64,000 bases of DNA, taken from contig JAOMRN010000001.1 of NCBI GenBank assembly GCA_028355015.1, positions 310,001 to 374,000 on the forward strand. The letters run 5' to 3'. This document shows positions 44,766-53,768 of this stretch, in pieces; positions within the stretch are counted from its first letter, which is position 1, and every line of letters begins with the position of its first letter. Under the pieces are notes generated by a model, which saw nothing but the letters and a program-made list of their open reading frames with translations, did no database searches and had not been told where the DNA came from. The stretch is from MGIIb-O2 sp002494975 (lineage in GTDB: Archaea > Thermoplasmatota > Poseidoniia > Poseidoniales > Thalassarchaeaceae). The position numbers and the translations under genes are program-made.

Positions 44766-45548
44766 ATGAGTAAGCCATGGGCCCCCTCTCATGTATCTGA
44801 AGTTGCTAAAGGATTAGGGATAGATTTGCGAATAAGTGGGGAAGTCAAACATAGTTTGGTCATTCTACTACAATCGAAATTAAGGGAAATTACTAAACAA
44901 ATGGAGCTTGAGACTCTTGACAAATACCCAGGGAGAAAAACATTAGATGATCCATCTCGAACAAGGCTCGGATTCAACAGAACGAGAGGGTTGATGATTG
45001 ATGAAATCTCCGATGTAGAATCTGTAAGTTCTGCTGCAGTTATTTCTGCCAATGAGGAATTAGAAAGGTACCTAAGAGCCATTCTTATTTCCGCATCCGA
45101 GATTGCTAACGACGATAGAGTTGCAACAATTAAGCAGAGGCATTTAGATATCGCATTTTCAGATTCTACAACTCATGATACTGAGCAAGACTCAGAAACT
45201 CCAGTAGTCCAGGTGGAAAAACATGGCTCTCTTGATACTAAATTTGATGTTTTAACCTCTGTGAGTTTGAAAAACATAGTCAAACAGCTTTCAGGCAAGA
45301 AGTTAGAGAATGATGCCTTAGATGAACTAATACTTTTGTATTATGATAATGCTGCAGATATAGAGTATAATTTACAGAAAAACATTGCTTTAGGGGATAT
45401 TGAAGAGATTAAGAATTCACACCAAAAATTCGAGCAACTGATGATGCTAGGGTGGATGAGGAGGATTCTTAAATCTGCATCTGAGAAAGCAGAATCTCAA
45501 GGTTCGAATATAATCAAATTAGACCATATAGTATCAGTAGACCAATAA
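44766..45548 (+). CDS. Internally duplicated histone-fold-like protein, unknown
   Basis: 260 residues from ATG 44766; the longer reading needs TTG at 44721, and AAGAAGG lies just upstream of the ATG. The two halves look alike. Residues 10-45 (start VSEVAKGLGIDLRISGEVKH) parallel 168-202 (start LKNIVKQLSGKKLENDALDE). Residues 98-131 (YLRAILISASEIAND...TIKQRHLDIA) parallel 224-258 (WMRRILKSASEKAES...IIKLDHIVSV). The second element of each half has the look of histone helix 2, loop and helix 3, including the TIK...DIA pattern of archaeal histones. GRKTL at 56-60 also recalls the histone L2 loop. No close family is recognised; a tandem histone-fold DNA or TF-like protein is my inference. Confidence 0.6.
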   Translation: MSKPWAPSHVSEVAKGLGIDLRISGEVKHSLVILLQSKLREITKQMELETLDKYPGRKTLDDPSRTRLGFNRTRGLMIDEISDVESVSSAAVISANEELERYLRAILISASEIANDDRVATIKQRHLDIAFSDSTTHDTEQDSETPVVQVEKHGSLDTKFDVLTSVSLKNIVKQLSGKKLENDALDELILLYYDNAADIEYNLQKNIALGDIEEIKNSHQKFEQLMMLGWMRRILKSASEKAESQGSNIIKLDHIVSVDQ

Positions 45549-45557
45549 TCAGAGATA

Positions 45558-45770
45558 TTAATTCATGAACTCTTTTTCAAAGTTCGAATCTAAAAGTTCC
45601 AAAAGTCCCATTACATTATCATGAATTTCAAATAATGTATTATCAGCAGTATAGATTAGAAGAACTTCAGATTCATTATCTTCTTCCTTAATGTGTTGAT
45701 ATGCACAGATAGATTGTACACGTATTCTTGTCGGGCCTAAGTCTGTCATTGCTTTAATCCACATGCTCAT
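45558..45770 (-). CDS. Small acidic protein (70 residues), unknown
   Basis: Reads MSMWIKAMTDLGPTRIRVQSI at the start, then a beta-rich SEVLLIYTADNTLFEIHDNV and a helical MGLLELLDSNFEKEF end. The I-x2-I...V-L-x-Y-T-x-D-N-T-L-F-E-I-H-D pattern loosely resembles FlbD-like or LytTR-type small beta proteins, too weakly to name. ATG 45770 is followed by a second ATG at 45764. It lies between two well-supported genes with short gaps, and coding texture looks real rather than shadow. It is convergent with the histone-fold-like gene (9-base gap). Confidence 0.5.
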   Translation of the reverse strand: MSMWIKAMTDLGPTRIRVQSICAYQHIKEEDNESEVLLIYTADNTLFEIHDNVMGLLELLDSNFEKEFMN

Positions 45771-45838
45771 GATTCCTGCGGCGCCCGAATAAGGGTTTTA
45801 ATCGTTTTCATGCTATGTATTGCTGAATACGGGTAATT

Positions 45839-47254
45839 TCATTCTCTTTTTTGACCAGATGAAGATTTTTTATTTCCTCTTTTCGACCCTCTGCCTCTTC
45901 TATTCTTCTGCCTATTACCGCTTTTCCCGCCATATTTTGAGGAGGAATCTTCCTTTGAGTCATCCTTCTTTTTAAATCTTGATTTTTGTCCTCTTTTTCT
46001 TTGTCTTTCCGAAGAACTTCTTGACTTCTGGGGGGGTCCTCTTTGTCTTCTATTTCTTCTTCTCTTATTATTTGCCTGAGGCTTTCTTTCCTTTTCTTCT
46101 TCGAAAACTTCTTCTACATATTCCATAGGGTATTCAGTCAAATTTTCAACATTAGGCGGCTGGAATCTTCTCTTTATCCCAACCTCATTTTGAATTTTAT
46201 TGTAGCTTCTTTGCTGCGATCTTTGTACAAATGAGATTACTACACCCTCTGCTCCTGCTCTAGCAGTTCTACCACTACGGTGTTTGTACGCCTTTCCATT
46301 TTCAGGTGGGTCATAATGAACTACACAATTTACTCCTTGTATATCGATCCCTCTTGCTGCGACATCAGTGCATACTAATGCTACTGCTCCTCCCTTGGTG
46401 AATCTCTTTAACGCACGATCTCTTTGTCTTTGATTTAGGCCACCGTGTAATGTCGAGACTCTCAAATCAGCATCATACATTTGGTCTCCAAGTTTATCTA
46501 CTCCTCTTCTTGTTTTACAGAATATTATGGTTTTACCACACTTGGAAAGTATTTCAGTAGTCACGCCTAACTTTTGATGTGGCTTCATATTCCAAAATAA
46601 GTGCTGCATTTTCTCAATACTAACTTCCTTTGGTCCAACCTCGATAGTAACTGGGTCGTGCTGATAATTTTCTACCAAATCTGCAACATCATCATCTAGT
46701 GTGGCACTGAACAAAATGGTTTGTCTCTTTTTAGAACATTTATCTAGAATTTTACATACTGGCTCCATGAATCCCATGTCTGCCATTCTGTCCGCCTCAT
46801 CTAACACTACAGTTTCGACATCATCTAACTTTAGTGCACGCCTATCTAATAGGTCAAGGAGTCTACCTGGACATGCGACCAATATGTCAACTCCTCTATT
46901 TAATGCATTATACTGATTTTTATAGGATACTCCTCCATATATTGAAACAATATCTCTGTCTACTGCAGTAGCAATTGGTCTTAAGACCGAATTAATTTGT
47001 TCTGCAAGTTCTCTTGTAGGTGTTAAAATTAAACTTGTAGGTCTTTTCGATTGCGCTCTTTTAGATCTAGCAATTAATGGTAAACCAAAGGCGAGAGTTT
47101 TACCCGAACCAGTTGGTGCTCTACAGCATACGTCTCTGCCAAGTAATGAATCAGGAATCGTTTCTCTCTGTACTTCGAAAGGTTCCAATATGCCTTGACG
47201 TTCTAGTGCTTGAATTATATCGGGACCAATTCCCAAGTCTGAAAATGATACCAC
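45839..47254 (-). CDS. DEAD-box RNA helicase with Arg/Lys-rich C-terminal tail
   Basis: ATP-dependent RNA helicase. All core motifs are present in order: Q motif (FEVQRETIPDSL), I APTGSGKT, Ia PTRELAEQ, II VLDEADRMAD, III SAT, IV FCKTRRG, V TDVAARGID and VI HRSGRTARAG. Residues about 390-471 form a low-complexity basic tail of R/K/S/G for nonspecific RNA binding, as in bacterial RhlE/CsdA. The start is GTG 47254, where MVSFSDLGI matches the family N-terminus. Probably involved in ribosome assembly or mRNA structure removal in a cool marine setting (inference). Confidence 0.93.
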   Translation of the reverse strand: MVSFSDLGIGPDIIQALERQGILEPFEVQRETIPDSLLGRDVCCRAPTGSGKTLAFGLPLIARSKRAQSKRPTSLILTPTRELAEQINSVLRPIATAVDRDIVSIYGGVSYKNQYNALNRGVDILVACPGRLLDLLDRRALKLDDVETVVLDEADRMADMGFMEPVCKILDKCSKKRQTILFSATLDDDVADLVENYQHDPVTIEVGPKEVSIEKMQHLFWNMKPHQKLGVTTEILSKCGKTIIFCKTRRGVDKLGDQMYDADLRVSTLHGGLNQRQRDRALKRFTKGGAVALVCTDVAARGIDIQGVNCVVHYDPPENGKAYKHRSGRTARAGAEGVVISFVQRSQQRSYNKIQNEVGIKRRFQPPNVENLTEYPMEYVEEVFEEEKERKPQANNKRRRNRRQRGPPQKSRSSSERQRKRGQKSRFKKKDDSKEDSSSKYGGKSGNRQKNRRGRGSKRGNKKSSSGQKRE

Positions 47255-47322
47255 AATTTGTCCCTACTGTTTGCTTCGCGACGCCCATCCCTATTTAGCA
47301 TCAACAGTATTTATATCTTGTA

Positions 47323-48030
47323 TTATTGGGTAGTAAGGAGTTTATCAATTAGTGACGATGTACCAATCCTGAATCTTTTTTCAAGAATTATATTCTTATC
47401 TTCTTTATTTATTATATCGATAAACTCTATAATGGTTTTTTTATCTTTTATTCCTCCAGAAATTTTCATCCCTAATTTTTCATTAAAAGTTAATTCATGC
47501 CTCATTAATTCATATGATATGATTTTAACATCTTTTGCCGAGCATGAACCTCTTTTACCAGTACATGTTTTCACAAAATCTACCCCTGCTGCTAGAGCCA
47601 TTCTTGTAATCGCTCTAATTTTTCTTTCATTAAGTAAAGGTGTTTCAATAATGACTTTCAAAATTTTTCCTTTTGATGTATTTCTCATAGTGATTAACTT
47701 TTCTAATTCAGTTTCATTTGGATAATCATCTGCATCTCTGGGCTCTATTACAATATCAATTTCATCAGCACCTAAATTAATAGCAGAGATTATTTCTCTT
47801 TTAATTTCATTACAATCATTACTTCCTACGGGGAAACTTCCTACCACTGCTGCTACTGGGATTTCAGAACCAAGAAATTTTTTGGCTACGCGAATCTTTT
47901 CAGGAAAAATACAGATAGCAGCAGGTGAATAAGTTCTTGCTTTGTTACAAAACTCTTCAATTTCTTGGTTAGTAATATGAGGGTCTAATAATGTATAATC
48001 GATGAATTTAATCACCTCTTCACTATTCAA
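47323..48030 (-). CDS. deoC: Deoxyribose-phosphate aldolase
   Basis: Class I aldolase cleaving deoxyribose-5-phosphate to glyceraldehyde-3-phosphate and acetaldehyde. It shows IDYTLLDPHIT at the N-terminus, AAVVGSFPVGS, EIDIVIEP, the Schiff-base Lys in VDFVKTCTGKRG, and KISGGIKD. The usual KTSTG is KTCTG here. I keep the TTG start at 48030 because AGGTGG lies five to six bases upstream; GTG 48015 is an alternative. It begins nine bases after serC and is probably co-transcribed. Length 235 is typical. Confidence 0.9.
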   Translation of the reverse strand: MNSEEVIKFIDYTLLDPHITNQEIEEFCNKARTYSPAAICIFPEKIRVAKKFLGSEIPVAAVVGSFPVGSNDCNEIKREIISAINLGADEIDIVIEPRDADDYPNETELEKLITMRNTSKGKILKVIIETPLLNERKIRAITRMALAAGVDFVKTCTGKRGSCSAKDVKIISYELMRHELTFNEKLGMKISGGIKDKKTIIEFIDIINKEDKNIILEKRFRIGTSSLIDKLLTTQ

Positions 48031-48039
48031 ATAACCACC

Positions 48040-49131
48040 TTAACGATTACAACTTTCAAAATCACGCATGAATGATACCAGTGCTTCAACACTTTCAATT
48101 GGACAGCCATTATACAAACTTGCCCTAATTCCTCCTACACTTCTATGGCCCTTTAGTCCACCTAAACCTGCCAAAATAGCTTCTTCCAGAAATTTCTCTT
48201 CAAGTTCTGTATTAGGCAATCTCCAAGTTACATTCATTACTGAACGAGAATCTTTTTCAGCATGAGGTCTCCAAAAATTACTTCTATCCAGTTCCTCATA
48301 AAGCAAATCTGACTTAGTAATATTTCTTGCAATAGACCCCTCCAAACCTCCATTCTCTTCAACCCAATTAAGCACACGATCCAAAACAAAAATACCGAAT
48401 GTATTTGGAGTATTGAATAAAGACCCTTTAGATGAATGAACCGAGTAATCAAGCATCGTAGGTATATTTTGGTTGGCTTTCTCCATAGCCCAGGGTGATA
48501 AAATAACAACTGTAACTCCGCTTGGGCCTAGATTTTTCTGAGCACCTGCATAAATTAAATCATGAGCACTTACATCTATTGGTACACCTGCAATATCTGA
48601 GCTTGCATCTAGGACTCTTGGCTTCCCGTAGTTCTCTGGTAGATGGTGATATTGCGTGCCATATAATGTATTATTTGAGGTGTAATGTAAGTATACTGCA
48701 TCATCTCTAATTGAATATTCCCCATTCTTAGGGATAGATGTAAAACCATTTTCTGAATCATCCCATCTTGGCGATACATCACCTATCCTCATAGCTTCTT
48801 TCATGGCTTTCTGCGACCATGCTCCTGTCACTAGAAAATCTACCTTTTCACCTGTTTTTAGTAAATTTAATGCGGACATATAGAATTGTAAAGATGCTCC
48901 ACCTTGTAAAAAAAGAACCGTATAATCCTCAGGTATCGAGAGAATTCTCCGCAACCTTTCCATGGCACTGTCAATAATTTTTTGAAAAGTATCACTTCTA
49001 TGACTAATTTCTAGAAGACCAAAGCCACTCGCATTAAGATTAGGGAGTGAATTCTGACATTCTTCTACTACTTCTAAAGGCAATGTTGCAGGCCCAGCAC
49101 CAAAGTTGTGGATACGTCCCAATTGATTCAC
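48040..49131 (-). CDS. serC: Phosphoserine aminotransferase
   Basis: PLP enzyme converting 3-phosphohydroxypyruvate to phosphoserine. The N-terminal FGAGPATLPLEV is diagnostic. The PLP Lys lies in IYAGAQKNLGPSGVTVVI, and the C-terminal GLGGLKGHRSVGGIRASLYN is typical of SerC. The start is GTG 49131, only seven residues before the conserved FGAGP motif; I see no better ATG. Length 363 matches bacterial SerC, and many archaea use an unrelated enzyme, so transfer from bacteria is plausible. It diverges from pdxT over 92 bases. Confidence 0.92.
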   Translation of the reverse strand: MNQLGRIHNFGAGPATLPLEVVEECQNSLPNLNASGFGLLEISHRSDTFQKIIDSAMERLRRILSIPEDYTVLFLQGGASLQFYMSALNLLKTGEKVDFLVTGAWSQKAMKEAMRIGDVSPRWDDSENGFTSIPKNGEYSIRDDAVYLHYTSNNTLYGTQYHHLPENYGKPRVLDASSDIAGVPIDVSAHDLIYAGAQKNLGPSGVTVVILSPWAMEKANQNIPTMLDYSVHSSKGSLFNTPNTFGIFVLDRVLNWVEENGGLEGSIARNITKSDLLYEELDRSNFWRPHAEKDSRSVMNVTWRLPNTELEEKFLEEAILAGLGGLKGHRSVGGIRASLYNGCPIESVEALVSFMRDFESCNR

Positions 49132-49223
49132 AAGTATCGGTATGGGTCCCAGTCTTTGATGCCATCGGAGTCATCGATAGTTTAGAGGGTGAGGTTCATG
49201 TTACAGTGGCTTGACGAAGGCAT

Positions 49224-49826
49224 ATGTTGCGTATAGGCCTAGTCATGCTTCAAGGAGCACGTCATGCGCACATGAGGGCTTTGAATAGTGCAGCTGATGA
49301 ACTAAAAACCTCTCTTGAGATATTTGAGTTACGTAATGATAAAGATTTAATTAACGCTAATCCTCATGCAATAATATTGCCGGGAGGTGAATCAACAACA
49401 ATGAGACTTATTGGTAATGATGCTAGTTCTCAATTATTACCTGAATTATTTAGAATGTTGAGAAGGAATTCAGAACTACCTGTTATGGGTACCTGTGCTG
49501 GTGCAATACTTCTTTCAGATCCTCAAGATGAGGGTGGAAAAATAGTCGATGCTAATGTAGAAAGGAACGGTTATGGGAGTCAGTCTGAGTCTTTTCAATC
49601 AATAGTTGATGCAGAAATCATCTCCAGAGAGTTTCCAGGTGTGTTTATTCGTGCTCCTAAATTTTTGAGTTTAGGTTCAGATTCTGTCCCTATAGTGTTA
49701 CACGGGGGAGAAATAGTTGGAGTAAGGACAAATAATCGGATCGCTCTGACATTTCATCCTGAATTATCGGATGATAATGGTTTCCATAAATGGTTACTAT
49801 CAAAAGCCTTGGAGGTTAATTCATGA
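49224..49826 (+). CDS. pdxT: Pyridoxal 5'-phosphate synthase glutaminase subunit
   Basis: Class I glutamine amidotransferase that supplies ammonia to PdxS for PLP synthesis. It shows RIGLVMLQGARHAH at the start, LPGGESTTMRLI, nucleophile Cys in MGTCAGAILLS, and the His-x-Glu pair as FHPELSDD. 200 residues is normal. PdxS, its obligate partner, is not in the window. The stop overlaps the next gene's start as ATGA at 49823-49826, so the radical SAM protein downstream is translationally coupled to it. Confidence 0.9.
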   Translation: MLRIGLVMLQGARHAHMRALNSAADELKTSLEIFELRNDKDLINANPHAIILPGGESTTMRLIGNDASSQLLPELFRMLRRNSELPVMGTCAGAILLSDPQDEGGKIVDANVERNGYGSQSESFQSIVDAEIISREFPGVFIRAPKFLSLGSDSVPIVLHGGEIVGVRTNNRIALTFHPELSDDNGFHKWLLSKALEVNS

Positions 49827-50968
49827 CATTTTCAATAAGGTTACCTCAAGATTCTATGTTACCAGATGCCGCGGATGATATGGATACAGAAGGCTGTATT
49901 CAATGTCAAATGGGTAGTAAACTTGTACTTTTTATTACAGGTCATTGCCACTGGATGTGTGATTATTGCCCCCTCTCTGAGACTCGAAGAGAAATTGATT
50001 TTATGTATGCTAATGAAAGGAAAATTGACATTGGTGATTGGCAGGCAGTAATTGAAGAAGCTAGAGCAATGAATGCTACTGGTGCAGGTATTACAGGGGG
50101 TGATCCAGTTATGGCCCGAGAACGAGTTCTAGAAGGAGCAAGGATATTAAAGGCAGAATTTGGTCCTAATTTTCATCTTCATATGTATACTAGTATACCT
50201 TTCAAAACGGAATGGGCGGATGAATTTGCTGCTGCTGGAATCGACGAAATAAGATTTCATTTTCTAAACCTTGAATCAGAAAAATATCGAGATACCATAA
50301 CTGCATGCAGGAATTCAGGTATGCTAACTGGGGTGGAAATTCCTTGTGAACCTGACAAAGAAAACGAACTAATGCAATTATTAGAAATAATGCGAGAAAT
50401 GGATGTTCAATTTCTTAATCTCAATGAATTAGAAATTACTGTAGGGAATCATGATAATATGGAATTAAGAGGATTTAATCTTTCTACAGAAATAACTGCT
50501 GGTGCTGCTGGTTCTGCAGAGCTATCCATTGCAATGAGAGATAGAGTAATGGCAGCGCAATTAGGTTTACCTGATCCAATAGATGGAGTTACAAGAGAAC
50601 CTTACGGTTTCCATCTCAAATTTTGTACTGCTACATACAAAGATTCTGGCCAACTTCGGAGAAGATTTATTCGAAGAGGAGAGCATACAATTGCTCCTCA
50701 TGAGACCTTAACTGATGACGGGACTCTAATTTTTGGTGCTTTATCTTCAACTCTCGAAGAACAGGAGGATTGGATTAATGAAATTTGTAAAGAAACGGGG
50801 CTCCCCTCTCGTTTTCTCTATTGGGATGAGTTAAATTCAAGAATAGAAATGCCATTAGTCGTTGCAGAAGATATTGCGAATATAGTTGATGCAGATGTGT
50901 CAGTGGTTGAAGTCGCACCTACTTATGAGAGGCTGGAATTAACAGTAGTTTTTCTAAATTCTAAATAG
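49823..50968 (+). CDS. COG2108-type radical SAM protein related to PFL-activating enzyme
   Basis: Radical SAM core with the cluster motif CHWMCDYC (near residues 49-56), followed by the Gly-rich TGAGITGGDP SAM-binding strand. It lacks the glycyl-radical activase accessory clusters. A preceding C-x2-C (GCIQCQMG, about 29-34) may bind another metal. The C-terminal 70 residues are acidic and conserved-looking. The reaction is unknown for the family. ATG 49823 has GGAGG at 49811-49815 and overlaps the pdxT stop. The coupling to PdxT is the only functional hint. Confidence 0.8.
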   Translation: MTFSIRLPQDSMLPDAADDMDTEGCIQCQMGSKLVLFITGHCHWMCDYCPLSETRREIDFMYANERKIDIGDWQAVIEEARAMNATGAGITGGDPVMARERVLEGARILKAEFGPNFHLHMYTSIPFKTEWADEFAAAGIDEIRFHFLNLESEKYRDTITACRNSGMLTGVEIPCEPDKENELMQLLEIMREMDVQFLNLNELEITVGNHDNMELRGFNLSTEITAGAAGSAELSIAMRDRVMAAQLGLPDPIDGVTREPYGFHLKFCTATYKDSGQLRRRFIRRGEHTIAPHETLTDDGTLIFGALSSTLEEQEDWINEICKETGLPSRFLYWDELNSRIEMPLVVAEDIANIVDADVSVVEVAPTYERLELTVVFLNSK

Positions 50969-51036
50969 TGATTATTAATTCAGTTCGGTTTGATATACAC
51001 GTTTAGTTCATTTACCCCTGACTTTAGTCATGTATC

Positions 51037-52881
51037 ATGCCAGTGAGGCGAGCCGACCCCGATTCAACAGGTGTTGACCCATATAGGCGTCTTTCAGCAT
51101 CACAGGTTATTACTTGGAAAACATGTCCTCGACTCTGGTATTATTCATATATCCCAAAATTAAAGAGTCCTCTTCCTCCTCAAATATTACGTGGTAATGC
51201 AGTTGAAGAATGTGTATCTAGGATACTTAGGGAGTCTCCTGTCTATATATCTTCATCAGATATTGATAGAATCACCTCACCTCTAAATTCAGATGGATCA
51301 GTAGCCTATGACTCAGATGAGGGTTGGATAGGGCCAAAGTTAGAAGTTATCCCCAAAGAAAATTGGCCATTAAATCGTGAACAATTATTTAATTGGGCGG
51401 TGTCAAGAATGGAAATCCACTTTGATAATTGTTGGAATTCGGCAATCATAGATTGGAAATCGAGTCCTAATAGAATAGGTAAATCTGAAGATATCGACCC
51501 AGATGAAGGGCGTCAGATGATTATTGCTGGAATTAATCTTCATTTAGATCAGGTTGAATTATGCTTGGAATCAGGTGGTGGCCCTAACTTTGAGTCTTGG
51601 AGGAGAGGCGAATATCGCCCTGAATGGCCTGCACCCGATGGTTTTCCTAAAAAATGGAATTCTCTCCATCCCGCAGCTGAAAATCATTTGTCTCCAATGA
51701 CTTGGGTAGAGGCATGGGAAGTATCTAGGCCCTGGTTTGTAGATCCCGATGGGTCTAGTTTCACTGAAACAACTTGTCATCCTAATGATTGGTTTCAGGG
51801 CGAATATGATCTTGTTTATCGCTGGACTGGTGGGATTCGTATTGTAGATTTGAAAGCATCAGTTGGAAAAGGCGATCGTTCGGGAGGTTATATTGAGCAA
51901 TTAAGATTGTATTCTTGGATATGGTGGGAGACTCATGCAAGAAACGATGAAGTTGAAGGACTGGAAATTTGGTATTTGGGTCCTGGTACAATCAAGAAAG
52001 TGCCGATGCCTAGTGAATTAGAGATGTCGAAGTATAATGATGAATTAGAAGAATTATACCTTAAAATTCACTCTAAAGTGCCGGATATATCTGATTGCCC
52101 TCCTAATCCATCTCCATTGAGGTACTTTGACGTAGGAGGTATACCCTCTGACCCTCCAGTTGACCCCAATCCCAAAGCACGTTGTGAAAAATGTGATCTT
52201 AGAGGAATTTGTGAAAATAGTGATTATGAGTTAGTTCTTCCCTCTGAAAATAGATTAGAGAAATTTTCACATGCTTGGCCGATTACTTTGATGGATGACA
52301 TCAAAACTCGTCATACCGTTATCGGAGAGGTTAGAGAGTTAGATGGCCCTAATCTTAATCCTGATGGCACAGTTGATTTATCTTTCAAATTAATAGATGG
52401 TTATGAGAGAGCCAAAGTAAAAGTTCATCGTTTTGGTGGACCTAAGAATGTATCTCGTTCGATAGAAAATCAGAGTACCATTAGAATAGAAAATGCATTA
52501 ACCTCTATCTGGCGAAGTGAGCTAGTTATTGATTTAGATTCTAAATCAATTATCTCTATTGCTGACTCCGAAGAGAGAGCACCGATGATTGATATTGAGA
52601 CTCGAGTTAATGTAATTGGCAGAATTTGGTCAATCAATGCATTTCCTGATGGTAAAGGTGTTGCACGTTGGTCAATTACTCTAGTAGATAGCAGTGGTTC
52701 AGTGGGTATTGTTGCGTTTAAACAATTCATTCCAGTTATTGCTGCAGGTCTATCCAGAGGTGATGAAATCGCTATCCTCAATGGCGAGATAGGTGAATTC
52801 GCAGGTCAAAAACAGGTAAGACTAGGTCCAGGGGCCAGAGTAGTTCTTCTCAAAAGTTCAGAAGACTTAGATCCGTTCTGA
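51037..52881 (+). CDS. Cas4/Dna2-like Fe-S PD-(D/E)XK nuclease with C-terminal OB-fold region
   Basis: RecB-family nuclease. An N-terminal Cys in TCPRLWYY lies near 31. The nuclease core shows an EYDLVYR Asp near 256, V-D-L-K-A near 271 and the Q-x3-Y motif QLRLYSW. A C-terminal C-x2-C-x5-C cluster (CEKCDLRGIC, about 384-393) completes a likely 4Fe-4S site, as in Cas4, AddB and Dna2. From about 425 to 608 there are two OB-like repeats (DDIKTRHTVIGEVREL; DIETRVNVIGRIWSI) resembling RPA-type ssDNA binders. No helicase domain is present. No cas genes lie nearby, so a DNA repair or replication role is more likely. Confidence 0.8.
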   Translation: MPVRRADPDSTGVDPYRRLSASQVITWKTCPRLWYYSYIPKLKSPLPPQILRGNAVEECVSRILRESPVYISSSDIDRITSPLNSDGSVAYDSDEGWIGPKLEVIPKENWPLNREQLFNWAVSRMEIHFDNCWNSAIIDWKSSPNRIGKSEDIDPDEGRQMIIAGINLHLDQVELCLESGGGPNFESWRRGEYRPEWPAPDGFPKKWNSLHPAAENHLSPMTWVEAWEVSRPWFVDPDGSSFTETTCHPNDWFQGEYDLVYRWTGGIRIVDLKASVGKGDRSGGYIEQLRLYSWIWWETHARNDEVEGLEIWYLGPGTIKKVPMPSELEMSKYNDELEELYLKIHSKVPDISDCPPNPSPLRYFDVGGIPSDPPVDPNPKARCEKCDLRGICENSDYELVLPSENRLEKFSHAWPITLMDDIKTRHTVIGEVRELDGPNLNPDGTVDLSFKLIDGYERAKVKVHRFGGPKNVSRSIENQSTIRIENALTSIWRSELVIDLDSKSIISIADSEERAPMIDIETRVNVIGRIWSINAFPDGKGVARWSITLVDSSGSVGIVAFKQFIPVIAAGLSRGDEIAILNGEIGEFAGQKQVRLGPGARVVLLKSSEDLDPF

Positions 52882-52885
52882 ATAG

Positions 52886-53581
52886 TTAATTTCCTCTATT
52901 GAGGAATGGAACAATTCCTCCTACTGTATCTTTAATAACTCTAGATGCAAGATTATTGAAGCGACTTGGTACAGGTGACAAATATACTTTGCCAGTACCA
53001 GAAATAATGTTCACGAACCCTTCTCCACCTGCTAATTTTGACATAGGACCTTTCCCTAGCATTCTTGTCTCATAATTTAGAGATGAATCTCTGGCAACTG
53101 CGAAATTTCCATCAACTGTTAATGTACTGTTTTGTAAATTAATCTCTTGAATTGGGCCATCAGAATAGTATACTAAGGTTCCAGTTCCTGAAACGGTTGT
53201 TTGGTATATTCCTTCTCCACCAAAGGCCATTGATGCCATCCCCTTATTTCTAATAATCCCTATCTCAATTCCTTCATCTGAACAAATGTATGCTCCAGCA
53301 TCAAGAATCATTGATTCATCATTTAATTCTAGTATATGGTATTCTCCAAATGTGGGAGGTCCAAAGAAAACTTCACCTGTTCCAGTATATGTTGGTCTGA
53401 AAACAGATTCTCCAGTAACCATCGATTTCAGAAATCCACCTACACTAGGTTTCTTCGTAACCATCTCGATATTCCCAATCATATAGTGCAAAGCACCAGA
53501 CTCTGCACGGACAGTATCTCCATTTAGAGTTACTTTTACCATTCTTAATTCTTGTTCATCGACTATCTCATATGTAGGCAT
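52886..53581 (-). CDS. AIM24-family (TIGR00266) protein
   Basis: Beta-rich trimeric-barrel family found in bacteria, archaea and mitochondria; AIM24 in yeast supports cristae organisation, while the prokaryotic role is unknown. Matching segments are VRAESGALHYMIGNIEM, GGFLKSMVTGESVFRPTYTG, FGGEGIYQTTVSGTG and GGEGFVNIISGTGKVYLSP. The 231 residues carry no signal peptide. It converges on the nuclease gene with a 4-base gap and precedes tRNA-Ser by transcription direction. Confidence 0.85.
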   Translation of the reverse strand: MPTYEIVDEQELRMVKVTLNGDTVRAESGALHYMIGNIEMVTKKPSVGGFLKSMVTGESVFRPTYTGTGEVFFGPPTFGEYHILELNDESMILDAGAYICSDEGIEIGIIRNKGMASMAFGGEGIYQTTVSGTGTLVYYSDGPIQEINLQNSTLTVDGNFAVARDSSLNYETRMLGKGPMSKLAGGEGFVNIISGTGKVYLSPVPSRFNNLASRVIKDTVGGIVPFLNRGN

Positions 53582-53628
53582 AAAATTTCCATTGATGAGT
53601 GTCTTATCAATGTTTGTTGTTTAGATTA

Positions 53629-53714
53629 TGGCGCCGAGAGAGGGATTTGAACCCCCGCGTCCATAGGACAATGGATTTCGAATCCATCGCAATACCGGGC
53701 TATGCGATCTCGGC
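53629..53714 (-). tRNA. tRNA-Ser (anticodon CGA), CCA encoded
   Basis: Reading the minus strand from 53714, the 5' acceptor GCCGAGA pairs with TCTCGGC at the 3' end. The anticodon arm ATGGA-TTCGAAA-TCCAT carries anticodon CGA. It is followed by a long class II variable arm (GTCC/GGAC) and a T arm with GGTTCAAATCC. The discriminator is G and a CCA tail is encoded (53629-53631). The long variable arm and G73 fit a serine identity reading UCG codons. No intron is evident. Confidence 0.95.
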
Positions 53715-53768
53715 TGTAATTATTCCAGATACGGATTGGTCATAAGCGTGACTCGTCTCGAGAGATAC

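Noticed and set aside
47258..47725. 155-codon plus-strand ORF opposite deoC
   Set aside because: It overlaps deoC and the start of the helicase gene in antisense, has no recognisable domain, and its composition follows from the opposite strand.
51037..52881. Cas4 of a CRISPR system
   Set aside because: No cas genes or arrays nearby, and the added OB folds are not a Cas4 feature.
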